A stretch of DNA of 64,000 nt. It comes from Azonexus sp. (GTDB lineage: Bacteria; Pseudomonadota; Gammaproteobacteria; Burkholderiales; Rhodocyclaceae). Made by a program: the position numbers and the translations under genes. The stretch spans positions 46,246-110,245 of the forward strand of contig JAUYSK010000026.1 of the NCBI GenBank assembly GCA_030696345.1, in the 5' to 3' direction. This document shows positions 9,351 through 18,581 of this stretch, piece after piece (the stretch's first letter is position 1; each line of letters begins with the position of its first letter). The notes beneath the pieces are model-generated. The model was not told the DNA's origin and did no database searches. It saw only the letters and a list, made by a program, of their open reading frames with translations.

Positions 9351-9372
9351 GGGTGGGGTGCAAGCCCCACCC
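9351..9372 (+). promoter_or_regulatory. perfect 8-bp hairpin in the napG leader
   Basis: GGGTGGGG and CCCCACCC flank a six-base loop (TGCAAG), ending 18 bases before the napG ATG. No good Shine-Dalgarno sequence lies between it and the start, so it may influence translation or mRNA stability. It has no T-run and is not an obvious terminator. Confidence 0.4.
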
Positions 9373-9390
9373 GGCGGCTGATCCCCCATC

Positions 9391-10272
9391 ATGAAACCCT
9401 CAGATAAAACACCCGGCAAGTCCGGCGCCGCGCGCCGCCAGTTCATTTTCGATTCAGCCAAAATGGCTTGTGGCGTTGGCATGCTGGGGCTGGGCCTCGG
9501 GCTTTACGCCAAGCAGTCGAAGGCCTTGCCGGCGCTGGCGCTGCGTCCGCCCGGCGCCTTGCCGGAGGAGGATTTCCTCGGCGCCTGCATCCGTTGTGGC
9601 TTGTGCGTCCGTGACTGTCCTTACAACACGCTGGAACTTGCCAAACCGGAAACGCCGGTAGCGACCGGGACGCCCTATTTCAACGCCCGCAACATCCCGT
9701 GTGAAATGTGTGAGGACATTCCTTGCATCAAGGCCTGTCCGACCAAGGCGCTCGATCACGCGCTGACCGACATCAATAAAGCGAAGATGGGCATTGCAGT
9801 CCTGATCGACCACGAAACCTGTCTCAACTTCCTCGGTCTGCGCTGCGACGTCTGCTACCGCGTCTGTCCTGTCATCGACAAGGCGATTACGCTGGAAATG
9901 CTGCCCAACCTGCGTACCGGCCGGCATGCCATGTTCCTGCCGACGGTACATTCGGCGGATTGCACCGGTTGCGGCAAGTGCGAAAAATCCTGCGTTCTGG
10001 AAGAATCGGCGATCCGCATCTTGCCGCCCAAGCTGGCCAAGGGTGAGCTTGGCAAGCATTATCGCATCGGCTGGGATGAGCAGAAGAAGGCGGGGCGCTC
10101 ACTGATGGATGAGTCAAAGATTCAGGATTTGCCGGACCGGATGCCCGAGGGTGCCGTCCTGCCGGGGCATTACGATCCAGCCAGCGGCCAGACGGCGCCG
10201 GCACGCGGCCTGCCGGGTAGCGAGGCCGGGGCGATTCCCAGCCTGCCGCCGGGCTTGGGGGGCAAGCCATGA
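9391..10272 (+). CDS. napG: NapG, periplasmic ferredoxin-type quinol dehydrogenase component
   Basis: The 293-aa protein starts with a twin-arginine export signal (AARRQFIF followed by a hydrophobic helix, residues ~14-40). It then has four cysteine clusters for [4Fe-4S] centres: [43 protein letters not shown] and [11 protein letters not shown]. NapG works with membrane-bound NapH to move electrons from quinol towards NapAB on the periplasmic side. It overlaps napH by four bases. It leads the cluster here, unlike the common napFDAGHBC order. Confidence 0.95.
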   Translation: MKPSDKTPGKSGAARRQFIFDSAKMACGVGMLGLGLGLYAKQSKALPALALRPPGALPEEDFLGACIRCGLCVRDCPYNTLELAKPETPVATGTPYFNARNIPCEMCEDIPCIKACPTKALDHALTDINKAKMGIAVLIDHETCLNFLGLRCDVCYRVCPVIDKAITLEMLPNLRTGRHAMFLPTVHSADCTGCGKCEKSCVLEESAIRILPPKLAKGELGKHYRIGWDEQKKAGRSLMDESKIQDLPDRMPEGAVLPGHYDPASGQTAPARGLPGSEAGAIPSLPPGLGGKP

Positions 10273-11135
10273 GCTTGAAACGGATCGGTGCCGATGCCGT
10301 CGCCGAAAAGGGTTGGCTGAAGGCTCACCAGTGGCTGATCCTGCGCCGCATCTCGCAGCTCGGCATTCTCGCCCTGTTTCTGCTCGGCCCACTGGCAGGC
10401 ATCTGGATCGTCAAGGGCAACCTGAATTACAGCTACACGCTGGGCGTCCTGCCGCTGACCGATCCCTACGTTGCGCTGCAGTCGCTGATGACCGGACATG
10501 TCCCGGAAAAGCTGGGCCTGATCGGTGTCGTCATCGCCCTGCTGTTCTATTTGCTGCTCGGTGGTCGGGTCTATTGCAGCTGGGTTTGCCCGGTCAATAT
10601 GGTGACCGATGCCGCCGGCTGGCTGCGCGAGCGGCTTGGCATCAAGGGCAGCGTGCATCTGGGGCGCCATACCCGCTACTGGATTCTGGGCATGACCTTG
10701 CTCGGCTCGGCGCTTTCCGGCGTGGTGCTGTGGGAACTGATCAATCCCGTCTCGATGCTGCATCGCGGGCTGATTTTTGGCCTCGGGGCGGCGTGGACCG
10801 TCGTCCTTGCTGTTTTCCTCTTTGATCTTTTCGTGATGAGTCGCGGCTGGTGCGGTCACCTTTGCCCGGTCGGTGCTTTTTACAGCCTGCTCGGTCGCTG
10901 GAGCCCGGTTCGTATTGCCGCACAGCAACGTGCTGCCTGCAACGATTGCATGGACTGCTTCGAAGTCTGCCCCGAACCGCAGGTCATCCGGCCAGCACTC
11001 AAGGGTGCCGACAAAGGGCTCGGGCCGGTAATCCTGGCCCCGAACTGCACCAATTGTGGCCGTTGTATCGACGTCTGTTCAAAAGACGTATTCACCTTCG
11101 CGCTGCGTTCCAGCAACAAAACTGCGGCGGGCTGA
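10269..11135 (+). CDS. napH: NapH, membrane ferredoxin-type quinol dehydrogenase component
   Basis: The 288-aa protein has four or five hydrophobic helices (for example [18 protein letters not shown] and [15 protein letters not shown]). It carries two CxxxCP motifs at the membrane face (CSWVCP, CGHLCP) and two C-terminal [4Fe-4S] clusters ([23 protein letters not shown]). This is the NapH layout: quinol is oxidised in the membrane and electrons pass to NapG. Because no napC gene is in the cluster, NapGH is the likely main route to NapAB. It overlaps napG and ends 132 bp before napD. Confidence 0.95.
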   Translation: MSLKRIGADAVAEKGWLKAHQWLILRRISQLGILALFLLGPLAGIWIVKGNLNYSYTLGVLPLTDPYVALQSLMTGHVPEKLGLIGVVIALLFYLLLGGRVYCSWVCPVNMVTDAAGWLRERLGIKGSVHLGRHTRYWILGMTLLGSALSGVVLWELINPVSMLHRGLIFGLGAAWTVVLAVFLFDLFVMSRGWCGHLCPVGAFYSLLGRWSPVRIAAQQRAACNDCMDCFEVCPEPQVIRPALKGADKGLGPVILAPNCTNCGRCIDVCSKDVFTFALRSSNKTAAG

Positions 11136-11144
11136 TCCCGGCAT

Positions 11145-11158
11145 TTGACGCGGGTCAA
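11145..11158. promoter_or_regulatory. FNR/DNR-type binding site upstream of napD
   Basis: TTGAC-GCGG-GTCAA is a perfect dyad of the CRP/FNR superfamily type (FNR TTGAT-N4-ATCAA; DNR/NNR sites often have TTGAC-N4-GTCAA). It lies in the napH-napD gap, 110 bp before napD. It suggests a separate oxygen- or NO-controlled promoter for napDAB. A C5A/TG5 inverted repeat follows at 11163-11181. Confidence 0.7.
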
Positions 11159-11267
11159 CATACCCCCATGATTTTTGGGGGATTTCCCACTATTTGATGT
11201 GTGCTAAAGAAGCCCCGGGCCAGAGGCGTAGATTTCCTTCGCTGACATAAAACTGACTGGGTATCGA

Positions 11268-11540
11268 ATGGGCGAAGTGATCTCTCCGGGCGTCAATATT
11301 TCCAGTGTGCTGCTTGGCGTTTCGCCGGGCGACCCAATGGGGGCCCGAGAGCATCTGCTGGCGATGGACGGCGTGGAGGTTCACGCCGTGGCCGAGGACG
11401 GCCGGATGATCGTGACCATCGAGACTCCATCCGAAGGTAGCACGGTCGAAATTTTTGAGGTGATCCGCCAGTTGCCGGGAGTGCTCTCGGCATCGCTGGT
11501 ATTTCACCAGTACGAAACCGATCCAGATGAGGAGGTTTGA
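11268..11540 (+). CDS. napD: NapD, chaperone for NapA maturation
   Basis: The 90-aa protein has the NapD fold signature: an N-terminal [14 protein letters not shown] segment, a central [15 protein letters not shown] strand and a C-terminal [15 protein letters not shown]. NapD binds the Tat signal of NapA and holds back export until the molybdenum cofactor is inserted. It is followed by napA with one base between, and its last codons overlap the napA ribosome binding site (GGAGG at 11531-11535), so expression is coupled. Confidence 0.93.
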   Translation: MGEVISPGVNISSVLLGVSPGDPMGAREHLLAMDGVEVHAVAEDGRMIVTIETPSEGSTVEIFEVIRQLPGVLSASLVFHQYETDPDEEV

Positions 11541-11541
11541 G

Positions 11542-14091
11542 ATGGTGGATATGAAACTGACCCGGCGTGATTTCATCAAGAGCAATGCCGTTGCTGCGGC
11601 GGCGGCCACGGCTGGCATCAGCGTGCCGGGCCTTAGCCTGGCCCAGCAGAAGACCAATGATGGCGTGCGCTGGGACAAAGGTGTCTGCCGCTACTGTGGC
11701 ACCGGTTGCGGCGTCCTGGTGGGCGTCAAGGAAGGCCGCATCGTGGCCACCCAGGGCGACCCGGATGCACCGGTCAATCGCGGCCTGAACTGTATCAAGG
11801 GCTATTTCCTCTCGAAAATCCAGTACGGCAAAGACCGCCTGACCTCGCCGATGTTGCGCATGAAGGACGGCAAGTACGACAAGACGGGCGACTTCAAACC
11901 GATCACCTGGACCCAGGCGCTCGACATCATGGAAGAGAAGTGCAAGGCCGCGCTCAAGGAAGGCGGGCCACGCAATATCGCCATGTTCGGCTCCGGCCAG
12001 TGGACGGTATGGGAAGGCTACGCCGCCGCCAAACTGTTCAAAGCCGGCTTCCGCTCCAATAACCTCGACCCCAATGCCCGCCACTGCATGGCTTCGGCCG
12101 TCGCCGGCTTCATGCGTACCTTCGGCATCGACGAGCCGATGGGTTGCTATGACGACGCCGAGCACGCCGATGTCTTCGCGCTGTGGGGTGCGAACATGGC
12201 TGAGATGCACCCGATCCTGTGGTCGCGCATTACCGATCGCCGACTCAGTGCCAAGCACGTCAAGGTGCACGTGCTGTCCACTTTCAGCCACCGCTCCTGC
12301 GAACTGTCGGACAACACGCTGATTTTCAAGCCGCAGTCCGATCTGGCCATCCTTAATTACATCTGCAACCACATTATTCAGACCGGTGCGGTCAACAAGG
12401 ATTTTGTGGCCAAACACGTCAAGTTCGCCAAGGGTGTGACCGACATCGGCTACGGCCTGCGTCCGAATCACCCGCTGGAAAAGGTGGCCATGAACAACGG
12501 CTACCCGGGTGAAGAAGGCAAGCCGAAGGGCAACCCGAACAATTCGACGCCGATGACTTTCGACGAGTTCGCCGCCTTCGTTTCCGAATACACACTGGAC
12601 AAGGCGCACGAGATTTCCGGCGTGCCCAAGGAAAATCTGGAGGCGCTGGCCAAGGCCTACGCCGACCCTAAGGTCAAGGTGGTTTCCTATTGGACCATGG
12701 GCTTCAACCAGCACACCCGGGGCACCTGGGCGAACAACATGATCTACAACGTGCACCTGCTGGTCGGCAAGATTTCCGAGCCGGGCAATGGGCCGTTCTC
12801 GCTGACTGGTCAGCCATCCGCCTGCGGCACGGCGCGCGAAGTCGGCACCTTTGCCCATCGCCTGCCGGCCGATATGGTGGTGATGAATCCCAAGCATCGC
12901 GAGCTATCGGAAAAGTTGTGGAAATTGCCGGCAGGCACCGTTCCCGACTGGATCGGTCTGCACGCCGTGGCGCAAAGCCGGGCGCTGAAGGATGGCAAGC
13001 TCGGTTTCTACTGGACCTCGACCACCAACAACATGCAGGCCGGGCCGAACATCAACGATGAAATCTACCCGGGCTGGCGCAATCCCAAAGCCTTTGTGGT
13101 GGTTTCCGACGTCTACCCGACCGTTTCGGCCATGGCCTCCGACCTGATCCTGCCTTGTGCTATGTGGATGGAGAAGGAAGGCGCTTTCGGCAATGCCGAG
13201 CGTCGCACCCAGTTCTGGCGGCAGCAGGTCAAGGCACCGGGTGAGTCGAAGTCCGATCTCTGGCAGTACATGGAGTTCTCGAAGCGCTTCAAGACCGACG
13301 AGGTATGGCCGGCCGATCTGCTCGACAAGAACCCGGAATACAAGGGCAAGACTCTGTACGAGGTGCTGTTTGCCAATGGCCAGGTCAACAAGTTCGGCCT
13401 GGACGAGCTGCAGAAGGTCAATGGCCAGGCGATCAAGGGCTATACCAACGACGAATCGCAGGCCTTTGGCTTCTACGTTCAGAAGGGATTGTTCGAGGAA
13501 TATGCCACCTTCGGTCGCGGCAAGGCCCACGATCTGGCTTTGTTCGATACCTACCACCGCTCGCGCGGCCTGCGCTGGCCAGTGATTGATGGCAAGGAAA
13601 CGCTGTGGCGCTTCCGCGAGGGCTACGACAGCTATGTACCAAAGGGCGAAAATATCCGCTTCTACGGTTTTCCGGATGGCAAAGCGGTCGTTTATGGCCT
13701 GCCTTACCAGCCGGCAGCAGAAATGCCCGATGCTGACTTCGATCTCTGGTTATGTACCGGGCGGGTTCTCGAACACTGGCACACCGGTTCAATGACCCGG
13801 CGCGTACCGGAGCTCTACAAGGCGATGCCCGATGCCGTGATCTACATGCACCCGGAGGATGCCAAGAAGCGTAGCCTGGCGCGCAATGATGTCGTCAAGG
13901 TCAGTACCCGGCGTGGCGAAATCCAGTTGCGGGTTGAAACCCGCGGTCGCAACAAGCCGCCGGTCGGGCTGGTCTTCGTGCCCTTCTTCGATGAGCATCG
14001 ACTGGTCAACAAGCTGACGCTGGACGCGACTTGTCCGATCTCGAAAGAGACCGACTTCAAGAAATGCGCCTGCAAGGTGGTCAAGGCATAG
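11542..14091 (+). CDS. napA: NapA, periplasmic nitrate reductase catalytic subunit
   Basis: The 849-aa molybdoenzyme reduces nitrate to nitrite in the periplasm. A Tat signal ([20 protein letters not shown]) precedes the [4Fe-4S] ligands CRYCGTGCG and [26 protein letters not shown] contains the cysteine that ligates Mo. The C-terminal domain has [18 protein letters not shown] and [15 protein letters not shown], typical of NapA. The ATG at 11542 is chosen because GGAGG lies six bases upstream; an in-frame ATG at 11527 would put that site inside the gene. The length and motifs fit a functional NapA. Confidence 0.97.
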   Translation: MVDMKLTRRDFIKSNAVAAAAATAGISVPGLSLAQQKTNDGVRWDKGVCRYCGTGCGVLVGVKEGRIVATQGDPDAPVNRGLNCIKGYFLSKIQYGKDRLTSPMLRMKDGKYDKTGDFKPITWTQALDIMEEKCKAALKEGGPRNIAMFGSGQWTVWEGYAAAKLFKAGFRSNNLDPNARHCMASAVAGFMRTFGIDEPMGCYDDAEHADVFALWGANMAEMHPILWSRITDRRLSAKHVKVHVLSTFSHRSCELSDNTLIFKPQSDLAILNYICNHIIQTGAVNKDFVAKHVKFAKGVTDIGYGLRPNHPLEKVAMNNGYPGEEGKPKGNPNNSTPMTFDEFAAFVSEYTLDKAHEISGVPKENLEALAKAYADPKVKVVSYWTMGFNQHTRGTWANNMIYNVHLLVGKISEPGNGPFSLTGQPSACGTAREVGTFAHRLPADMVVMNPKHRELSEKLWKLPAGTVPDWIGLHAVAQSRALKDGKLGFYWTSTTNNMQAGPNINDEIYPGWRNPKAFVVVSDVYPTVSAMASDLILPCAMWMEKEGAFGNAERRTQFWRQQVKAPGESKSDLWQYMEFSKRFKTDEVWPADLLDKNPEYKGKTLYEVLFANGQVNKFGLDELQKVNGQAIKGYTNDESQAFGFYVQKGLFEEYATFGRGKAHDLALFDTYHRSRGLRWPVIDGKETLWRFREGYDSYVPKGENIRFYGFPDGKAVVYGLPYQPAAEMPDADFDLWLCTGRVLEHWHTGSMTRRVPELYKAMPDAVIYMHPEDAKKRSLARNDVVKVSTRRGEIQLRVETRGRNKPPVGLVFVPFFDEHRLVNKLTLDATCPISKETDFKKCACKVVKA

Positions 14092-14208
14092 CGAAGGGAA
14101 AATCAGGAGGTGCCGGCGCGGGTGAGCGACAGGTTCACCGCTGCCGGCCCGGCCTTTGAATGGCCCGAATGGAAGTGATGATCGAGTATTAGAGGAGGAG
14201 CGCCCGAT

Positions 14209-14703
14209 ATGAAACAAACGCTAAAGACGATATTTGCCGTGCTGGCCGCCGCTGCTTGTTGGGCGGTTGCCTCGCCGGCAATTTCCGATGAGTCGCTGAA
14301 ACCGATGCGCGGCGCCGACGTTGCTGCGGTCGACCAGGCTCCTGAGGCAAAAAAGTACGTTGGTGGCAAGCCTGGCGGCCAAGTGAAAGTGGGTCGCACA
14401 TTTCGTGACCAACCGCCGGTGATTCCGCATGCTGTCGAGAACTTCGACGAAATCACGCTGGAGGAAAATCAGTGCCTGACCTGCCATTCAGCAGCCACTT
14501 ATCAGAAGAAAAAAGCCCCGAAGATTGGCGATAGCCATTTCCTTGATCGCGAAGGGCGTGTTCTTCCGGAAGCCTCGGCGCTTCGCCATAGCTGCGTCCA
14601 GTGCCATGTGGCGCAGGTTGATGCGCCACCGCTGGTTGAAAACAGTTTCAAGGGCGATATCGTCGCCGGCAAGGGCAGCGCTGCGGCCAAGAAAAAGAAC
14701 TGA
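14209..14703 (+). CDS. napB: NapB, diheme cytochrome c subunit of nitrate reductase
   Basis: The 164-aa protein has a Sec signal peptide (KTIFAVLAAAACWAVASPA) and two CxxCH heme sites, CLTCH and CVQCH, with the NapB block PPVIPHAVENFDEITLEENQCLTCH between residues ~65 and 90. It passes electrons to NapA in the periplasm. GAGGAG lies 10-15 bases before the ATG. It is the last gene of the nap cluster; a strong terminator follows. No napC, napE or napF is visible. Confidence 0.95.
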   Translation: MKQTLKTIFAVLAAAACWAVASPAISDESLKPMRGADVAAVDQAPEAKKYVGGKPGGQVKVGRTFRDQPPVIPHAVENFDEITLEENQCLTCHSAATYQKKKAPKIGDSHFLDREGRVLPEASALRHSCVQCHVAQVDAPPLVENSFKGDIVAGKGSAAAKKKN

Positions 14704-14723
14704 TCAGGTAATTCGGAAAAACG

Positions 14724-14748
14724 AAGGGGAGCGTCAAGCTCCCCTTTT
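14724..14748. terminator. bidirectional terminator between napB and rpoH
   Basis: AAGGGGAGC and GCTCCCCTT form a 9-bp stem with a five-base loop and T-runs on both strands (TTTT rightward, TTTTT leftward). It lies between the convergent napB and rpoH genes and can serve both. Confidence 0.88.
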
Positions 14749-14768
14749 CGATTGTGCGGCGATGGTTT

Positions 14769-15629
14769 TCAGGCAGCGACCAGAACGCCCTTCATCTTCT
14801 GCAGAGCCTTGACTTCAATCTGCCGGATGCGTTCGGCCGAGACGCCGAATTCGTCAGCCAGGTCGTGCAGGGTTGATGCCTCACCGTCATGCAACCAGCG
14901 GGTTTCGATGATCCGGCGGCTACGCGGGTCCAGCGCGCCCAGTGCTTCTTGCAGGCCTTCATTCTGCAGGCGGGCCAGCGCCTTGTTTTCCAGCACGCGG
15001 GTCGGTTCGTAGCGCGAGTCGGCCAAGTAATCAATCGGCGCAAAGACCTCGTCGCTGTCATCCGGGCTGCCTTCCAAAGCGAGGTCGCGGCCGGTGAGGC
15101 GAGTCTCCATTTCAACGACTTCAGATTGCTTGACGCCAAGACGGCTCGCGACTTCAGCGGCTTGCGTGCCGTTTAGTGTGTCAATGCCTTCGTAGCTGCT
15201 CTTCTGGCTGCGCAGGTTGAAGAACAATTTGCGCTGGGCCTTGGTTGTGGCGACTTTGACCAGACGCCAGTTTTTCAGGATGTACTCATGAATCTCGGCC
15301 TTGATCCAGTGCATGGCAAAGGAAACCAAGCGCACGCCACGCGTTTGATCGAAGCGTTTGACCGCCTTCATCAGGCCGATATTACCTTCCTGGATCAGGT
15401 CGGCATGTGGCAGACCGTAACCAAGGTAGCCGCGGGCGATGGAGATCACCAGACGCAGGTGTGAAAGCACAAGCTGGCGCGCCGCTTCCACATCACCATC
15501 ATTGTGGAAACGCTCGGCCAGCCGGATTTCCTCAGTCTCGGTAAGCATTGGATAACGGTTCGCTGCCTGAATATAGGCATCGATGTTTCCAACAGCTGAC
15601 GGGATCGGGTAAGCCAAGGCGTGGGTCAT
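14769..15629 (-). CDS. rpoH: heat-shock sigma factor RpoH (sigma-32)
   Basis: The 286-aa sigma factor shows regions 2.1-2.4 ([21 protein letters not shown] through [20 protein letters not shown]), the RpoH box [13 protein letters not shown] around residue 132 that separates sigma-32 from other sigma-70 members, and a region 4.2 helix-turn-helix ([24 protein letters not shown]). It directs RNA polymerase to heat-shock promoters. GGAGG precedes the ATG. Upstream is a perfect CIRCE element over a sigma-70-like promoter, so repression by HrcA is predicted. Confidence 0.97.
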   Translation of the reverse strand: MTHALAYPIPSAVGNIDAYIQAANRYPMLTETEEIRLAERFHNDGDVEAARQLVLSHLRLVISIARGYLGYGLPHADLIQEGNIGLMKAVKRFDQTRGVRLVSFAMHWIKAEIHEYILKNWRLVKVATTKAQRKLFFNLRSQKSSYEGIDTLNGTQAAEVASRLGVKQSEVVEMETRLTGRDLALEGSPDDSDEVFAPIDYLADSRYEPTRVLENKALARLQNEGLQEALGALDPRSRRIIETRWLHDGEASTLHDLADEFGVSAERIRQIEVKALQKMKGVLVAA

Positions 15630-15664
15630 AGCGTAGTTATCCTCCTGCAGGTTTCAGTCCCATT

Positions 15665-15691
15665 TTAGCACTCGCTGCCTGTGAGTGCTAA
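15665..15691 (-). promoter_or_regulatory. CIRCE element (HrcA operator) overlapping the rpoH promoter
   Basis: TTAGCACTC-N9-GAGTGCTAA is a perfect match to the CIRCE consensus. On the rpoH strand, TTAGCA (-35-like) and TAAAAT (-10-like) are 18 bases apart, with the inverted repeat filling the promoter, so HrcA binding would block RNA polymerase. The rpoH ATG lies 36 bases further on. HrcA itself is not in the window. Confidence 0.93.
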
Positions 15692-15712
15692 CGCTGGAAA
15701 AAGTTTCCAGCG
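15692..15712. repeat. second perfect inverted repeat beside CIRCE
   Basis: CGCTGGAAA-AAG-TTTCCAGCG directly abuts the CIRCE element on the side away from rpoH. The 9-bp arms are perfect. It could be an operator for another regulator upstream of the -35 region, or a hairpin ending an upstream transcript. Nothing else recognisable lies between it and the cspA terminator (15713-15900). Confidence 0.7.
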
Positions 15713-15900
15713 CAAAAATTTTTGTTCCGGGCAAAAAAGTCGAAAACTGCTTCTGCGCGGCGCTTAATGAAGAATTTATGCCTGAGGTTCGGTCAACACC
15801 GTGCGATAGCCCACATAGACAAGCAGCCAGTGACGAGTATTGCCGGTGTGAGCAACGGAGCACTCAGGATTGTTGCCGTCGGTGCTGCCAAATATCGAGA

Positions 15901-15931
15901 GCAAAAGAAAAGCCCGGCATGAACCGGGCTT
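15901..15931 (-). terminator. cspA terminator
   Basis: On the minus strand AAGCCCGG and CCGGGCTT flank a six-base loop and are followed by TTCTTTT, about 30 bases after the cspA stop. It is a clear intrinsic terminator. Confidence 0.88.
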
Positions 15932-15958
15932 TCATCGTCAGAGTGGATCTGACCTGTA

Positions 15959-16162
15959 TTACACCGGCTGAATGTTGCTCGCCTGCAGACCCTTGGGGCC
16001 TGTTGTCACGTCAAAGCTGACTTTCTGGCCTTCGGTCAGGGTTTTGAAGCCGCTGGACTGAATTGCAGAGAAGTGGGCGAACAAGTCTTCGCCACCCTGG
16101 TCCGGTGTAATGAAACCAAAACCTTTTGAATCGTTAAACCATTTGACGGTACCTGTTGCCAT
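15959..16162 (-). CDS. cold-shock domain protein (CspA family)
   Basis: The 67-aa protein begins [20 protein letters not shown], containing RNP1 (KGFGFI); RNP2 is DLFAHF. These form the five-stranded nucleic-acid-binding barrel of cold-shock proteins, which melt RNA secondary structure. The frame is open further upstream, but the ATG at 16162 with GGAG nine bases before it gives the exact family length. Which Csp paralogue it is, and whether it is cold-induced, cannot be told from sequence. Confidence 0.95.
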   Translation of the reverse strand: MATGTVKWFNDSKGFGFITPDQGGEDLFAHFSAIQSSGFKTLTEGQKVSFDVTTGPKGLQASNIQPV

Positions 16163-16483
16163 GCCTTGAATCTCCGAATAATTGACGGGGCCATGCCCCT
16201 GATAAAGGGCGATGATCAAGACAGCAAGGTACAGATGGGGCATTGCGCCGCATAACTGCGGATACCAGACCAACCTACAAAAGCAGCACTTGAAAATCGC
16301 TGTGCTCACTATGCCTTGCATTGCCGCGAAGGACAAATGGTATTTGTCTGAAATGGCAGGGAATTTTGTGAAAATACGTCCTTTTTATACATTTTGTGCG
16401 ATAGCCTGTTATTTTTCCTCCAGGCCTGAGTGAGTTTCGACTTTGCGATTCCATCAACAAAAATCAGATGCTTCGGACTCCGC
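16163..16483. other. divergent intergenic region cspA/gluQ
   Basis: This 321-bp, comparatively AT-rich stretch must hold the promoter and leader of cspA (leftward) and the promoter of gluQ (rightward). Short open frames on both strands lack ribosome binding sites and recognisable content. I see no RNA gene or conserved motif that I can name. Confidence 0.5.
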
Positions 16484-17395
16484 ATGAACAAATGCTACCG
16501 CGGGCGCTTCGCCCCGTCGCCGACCGGCCCGTTGCATTTTGGCTCGCTGGTTGCTGCCGTCGGCAGCTATCTTGATGCCCGGGCGCACGCGGGCGAGTGG
16601 CTGGTCCGGATGGAAGATATCGATACGCCACGCAACGTGCCGGGAGCGGCTGAAGGCATTCTTGCCACGCTGGAGGCCTATGGTTTCGAGTGGGATGGTC
16701 CGGTGCTCTGGCAGAGCCAGCGGCTGGCGGCTTACGCCGAAGCGCTGGCCCGTTTGCAGGTGGCTGGGCTGGCGTATGGCTGCGCCTGTTCGCGCAAGGA
16801 GATTGCTGATTCGACAACGCGTCCGGCCATTGACGGCGGGCTGGCCTACCCCGGCACCTGCCGCAGTGGCCTGCCAGCCGGTCGGCAGGCAAGGGCGTGG
16901 CGGTTGCGGGTTGGCAACGAGGAGCTGGCTTTTGAGGATCGCCTGCAGGGACGTGTCGCCCAGCACCTTGAGCAAGATGTCGGCGACTTCGTGCTGTGCC
17001 GCGCTGACGGTCTTTTCGCCTATCAACTGGTTGCTGCGGTGGACGACCATTTTCTGGGTATTTCCGACATCGTCCGTGGCGCCGATCTGCTCGCTTCGAC
17101 GCCGCGCCAGATCTGGCTACAGCGTTGTCTGGGTTTTGCCGAGCCGCGTTATGCGCATTTGCCGGTGGCGAGCAATGCTGCCGGTGAAAAGCTGTCGAAG
17201 CAGACGTTGGCGCCGCCACTGGCGGTCGAATCGGCTGCAGCTGAACTGGTGCGCGCCTTGCAGTTTCTCGGGCAGGCGGCGCCGGATGAATTGCGCCGGG
17301 CGCCGGTGGCCGAAGTCTGGGCCTGGGCCCGGGAGCGCTGGCGTTTTGCCGCTATTCCAAGGGTGACTTCTGTTGTTCTGACGACTTCGGGGTAA
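16484..17395 (+). CDS. gluQ: glutamyl-Q tRNA(Asp) synthetase
   Basis: The 303-aa protein is a truncated glutamyl-tRNA synthetase paralogue lacking the anticodon-binding domain. RGRFAPSPTGPLHFGSL contains the HIGH-type motif, and EKLSKQTLAPPL the KMSKS-type motif. A zinc site (CACSRKEI with a later C) lies near residue 100. GluQ attaches glutamate to queuosine at position 34 of tRNA-Asp. ATG 16484 is chosen over the longer upstream frame because family proteins begin just before the RFAPSPTG block. It converges on clsB with a 44-bp overlap of the coding ends. Confidence 0.93.
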   Translation: MNKCYRGRFAPSPTGPLHFGSLVAAVGSYLDARAHAGEWLVRMEDIDTPRNVPGAAEGILATLEAYGFEWDGPVLWQSQRLAAYAEALARLQVAGLAYGCACSRKEIADSTTRPAIDGGLAYPGTCRSGLPAGRQARAWRLRVGNEELAFEDRLQGRVAQHLEQDVGDFVLCRADGLFAYQLVAAVDDHFLGISDIVRGADLLASTPRQIWLQRCLGFAEPRYAHLPVASNAAGEKLSKQTLAPPLAVESAAAELVRALQFLGQAAPDELRRAPVAEVWAWARERWRFAAIPRVTSVVLTTSG

Positions 17396-18581
17396 GGCCG
17401 GGTGTTTCCTCGCCAGCCTGCCAGTGCCTCGGCCCGTAGCCGGTGAGGCCGACCATCAGGCGCACCAGGCCGTAACTCAGCCAGCGCATGAAGTGGGAGT
17501 GCCAGGGCTGGCGGCGGAGGTCTTCAGGGCTCATTTCGCGAGCGCCGCCGGACATGGCGTCATGGATGCTGGCGCGCAACTCGCCGGCAAAAACGGCATC
17601 GCGCACCATCAAATTGGCTTCCTTGGCCAGCAGCAGGCTGAATGGGTCGATGTTGGACGAGCCGACGGTTGCCCATTGCCCGTCAATGACCGCCACTTTG
17701 GCATGCATGAAACTTTTTTCGTATTCGAAAATCCGTATGCCGTGCTCCATCGCCACGGCGTAGAGCGCCTGCGTGGCGAAGCGCAGCATCGGATGGTCGG
17801 TCTTGCCCTGGAGCAGGATGGTGATCTTGATGCCGCGTTTGGCTGCTGCCTGGAGTGCCAGACCGAAGCGAACGCCGGGCAGGAAATAGGCGTTGGCGAT
17901 CAGGATTTCTTCCTGTGCCGCGTTGATCGCTTCGATGTAGCCATGCAGGATGTCATTGCGGTGGCGGATGTTGTCGCGGATCAGAAAGGCGGCGGTCTGG
18001 TCGCCGACGCCGTTACAGCACGGGTTAGTCGCCGGCGAGAGCCGGAAGCGGCGCTTGAAATTGACCCAGGAAACGATTTCCCACATGCGGCGAACCGCGT
18101 GGTGCACCTGACGCAAGACCGGCCCTTCGATACGGACGGCGTAGTCGTAGCGCGGGCACATATCGGCGGGGGCATTGTTGTCATCGACGATATTGATGCC
18201 ACCAACAAAGGCGATGCGGGCGTCGATCACGACCAGCTTGCGATGCAGGCGGCGCAGGCGGTGGCGACGCAGGTGGAAACGGCCAATTTCGGGACGGTAA
18301 AGCATGGCGCGAACACCGGCGGCGGTTAGTCGCGGGAGAAAATCAGTGACGAAATTTCGGCCACCAAAGCCGTCGACCGTGATATTCACTACAACGCCAC
18401 GGGCGGCGGCGCGGCAAAGTGCGCCGGTGACTTCATGGCCGATTTCGTCATCGGCAAAGATGTAACTTTCGAGATAAATCTCCAGCGTCGCCGATTCGAG
18501 CGCGGTCAGCAGGGCGGGGAAATACTGGGCGCCGGAGTTGAGCAACGTCAGCCGGTTGCCGGGTAGAAACTCAGCTGCCAT
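17352..18581 (-). CDS. clsB: cardiolipin synthase B-type phospholipase D family protein
   Basis: The 409-aa protein has two HKD phospholipase D motifs: LHRKLVVIDARIAFVGG in the first half and MHAKVAVIDGQWATVGSSNID in the second. LYLESYIFADDEIG-type sequence lies near the N-terminus. ClsB enzymes make cardiolipin at the inner membrane. ATG 18581 overlaps the end of the YbhP-like gene by 11 bases, and the longer upstream frame is probably not translated. The ybhP-clsB pairing is the same as in E. coli, supporting the call over other PLD-family enzymes. Confidence 0.88.
   Translation of the reverse strand: MAAEFLPGNRLTLLNSGAQYFPALLTALESATLEIYLESYIFADDEIGHEVTGALCRAAARGVVVNITVDGFGGRNFVTDFLPRLTAAGVRAMLYRPEIGRFHLRRHRLRRLHRKLVVIDARIAFVGGINIVDDNNAPADMCPRYDYAVRIEGPVLRQVHHAVRRMWEIVSWVNFKRRFRLSPATNPCCNGVGDQTAAFLIRDNIRHRNDILHGYIEAINAAQEEILIANAYFLPGVRFGLALQAAAKRGIKITILLQGKTDHPMLRFATQALYAVAMEHGIRIFEYEKSFMHAKVAVIDGQWATVGSSNIDPFSLLLAKEANLMVRDAVFAGELRASIHDAMSGGAREMSPEDLRRQPWHSHFMRWLSYGLVRLMVGLTGYGPRHWQAGEETPGLTPKSSEQQKSPLE

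Noticed and set aside
9301..9390. Molybdenum-cofactor or cobalamin riboswitch ahead of napG
   Set aside because: I could not recognise either consensus; only a single hairpin is convincing. A covariance-model search would decide.
11163..11181. C5A/TG5 repeat as terminator of napGH
   Set aside because: No T-run follows, and a promoter for napDAB must lie in the same gap.
11293..12897. A 534-codon open frame antisense to napD/napA
   Set aside because: Shadow of a high-GC coding region; napD and napA carry all the family motifs and the frame has no ribosome binding site.
16212..16491. Small open frames on both strands between cspA and gluQ
   Set aside because: They lack ribosome binding sites, overlap each other, and have no protein-like character.
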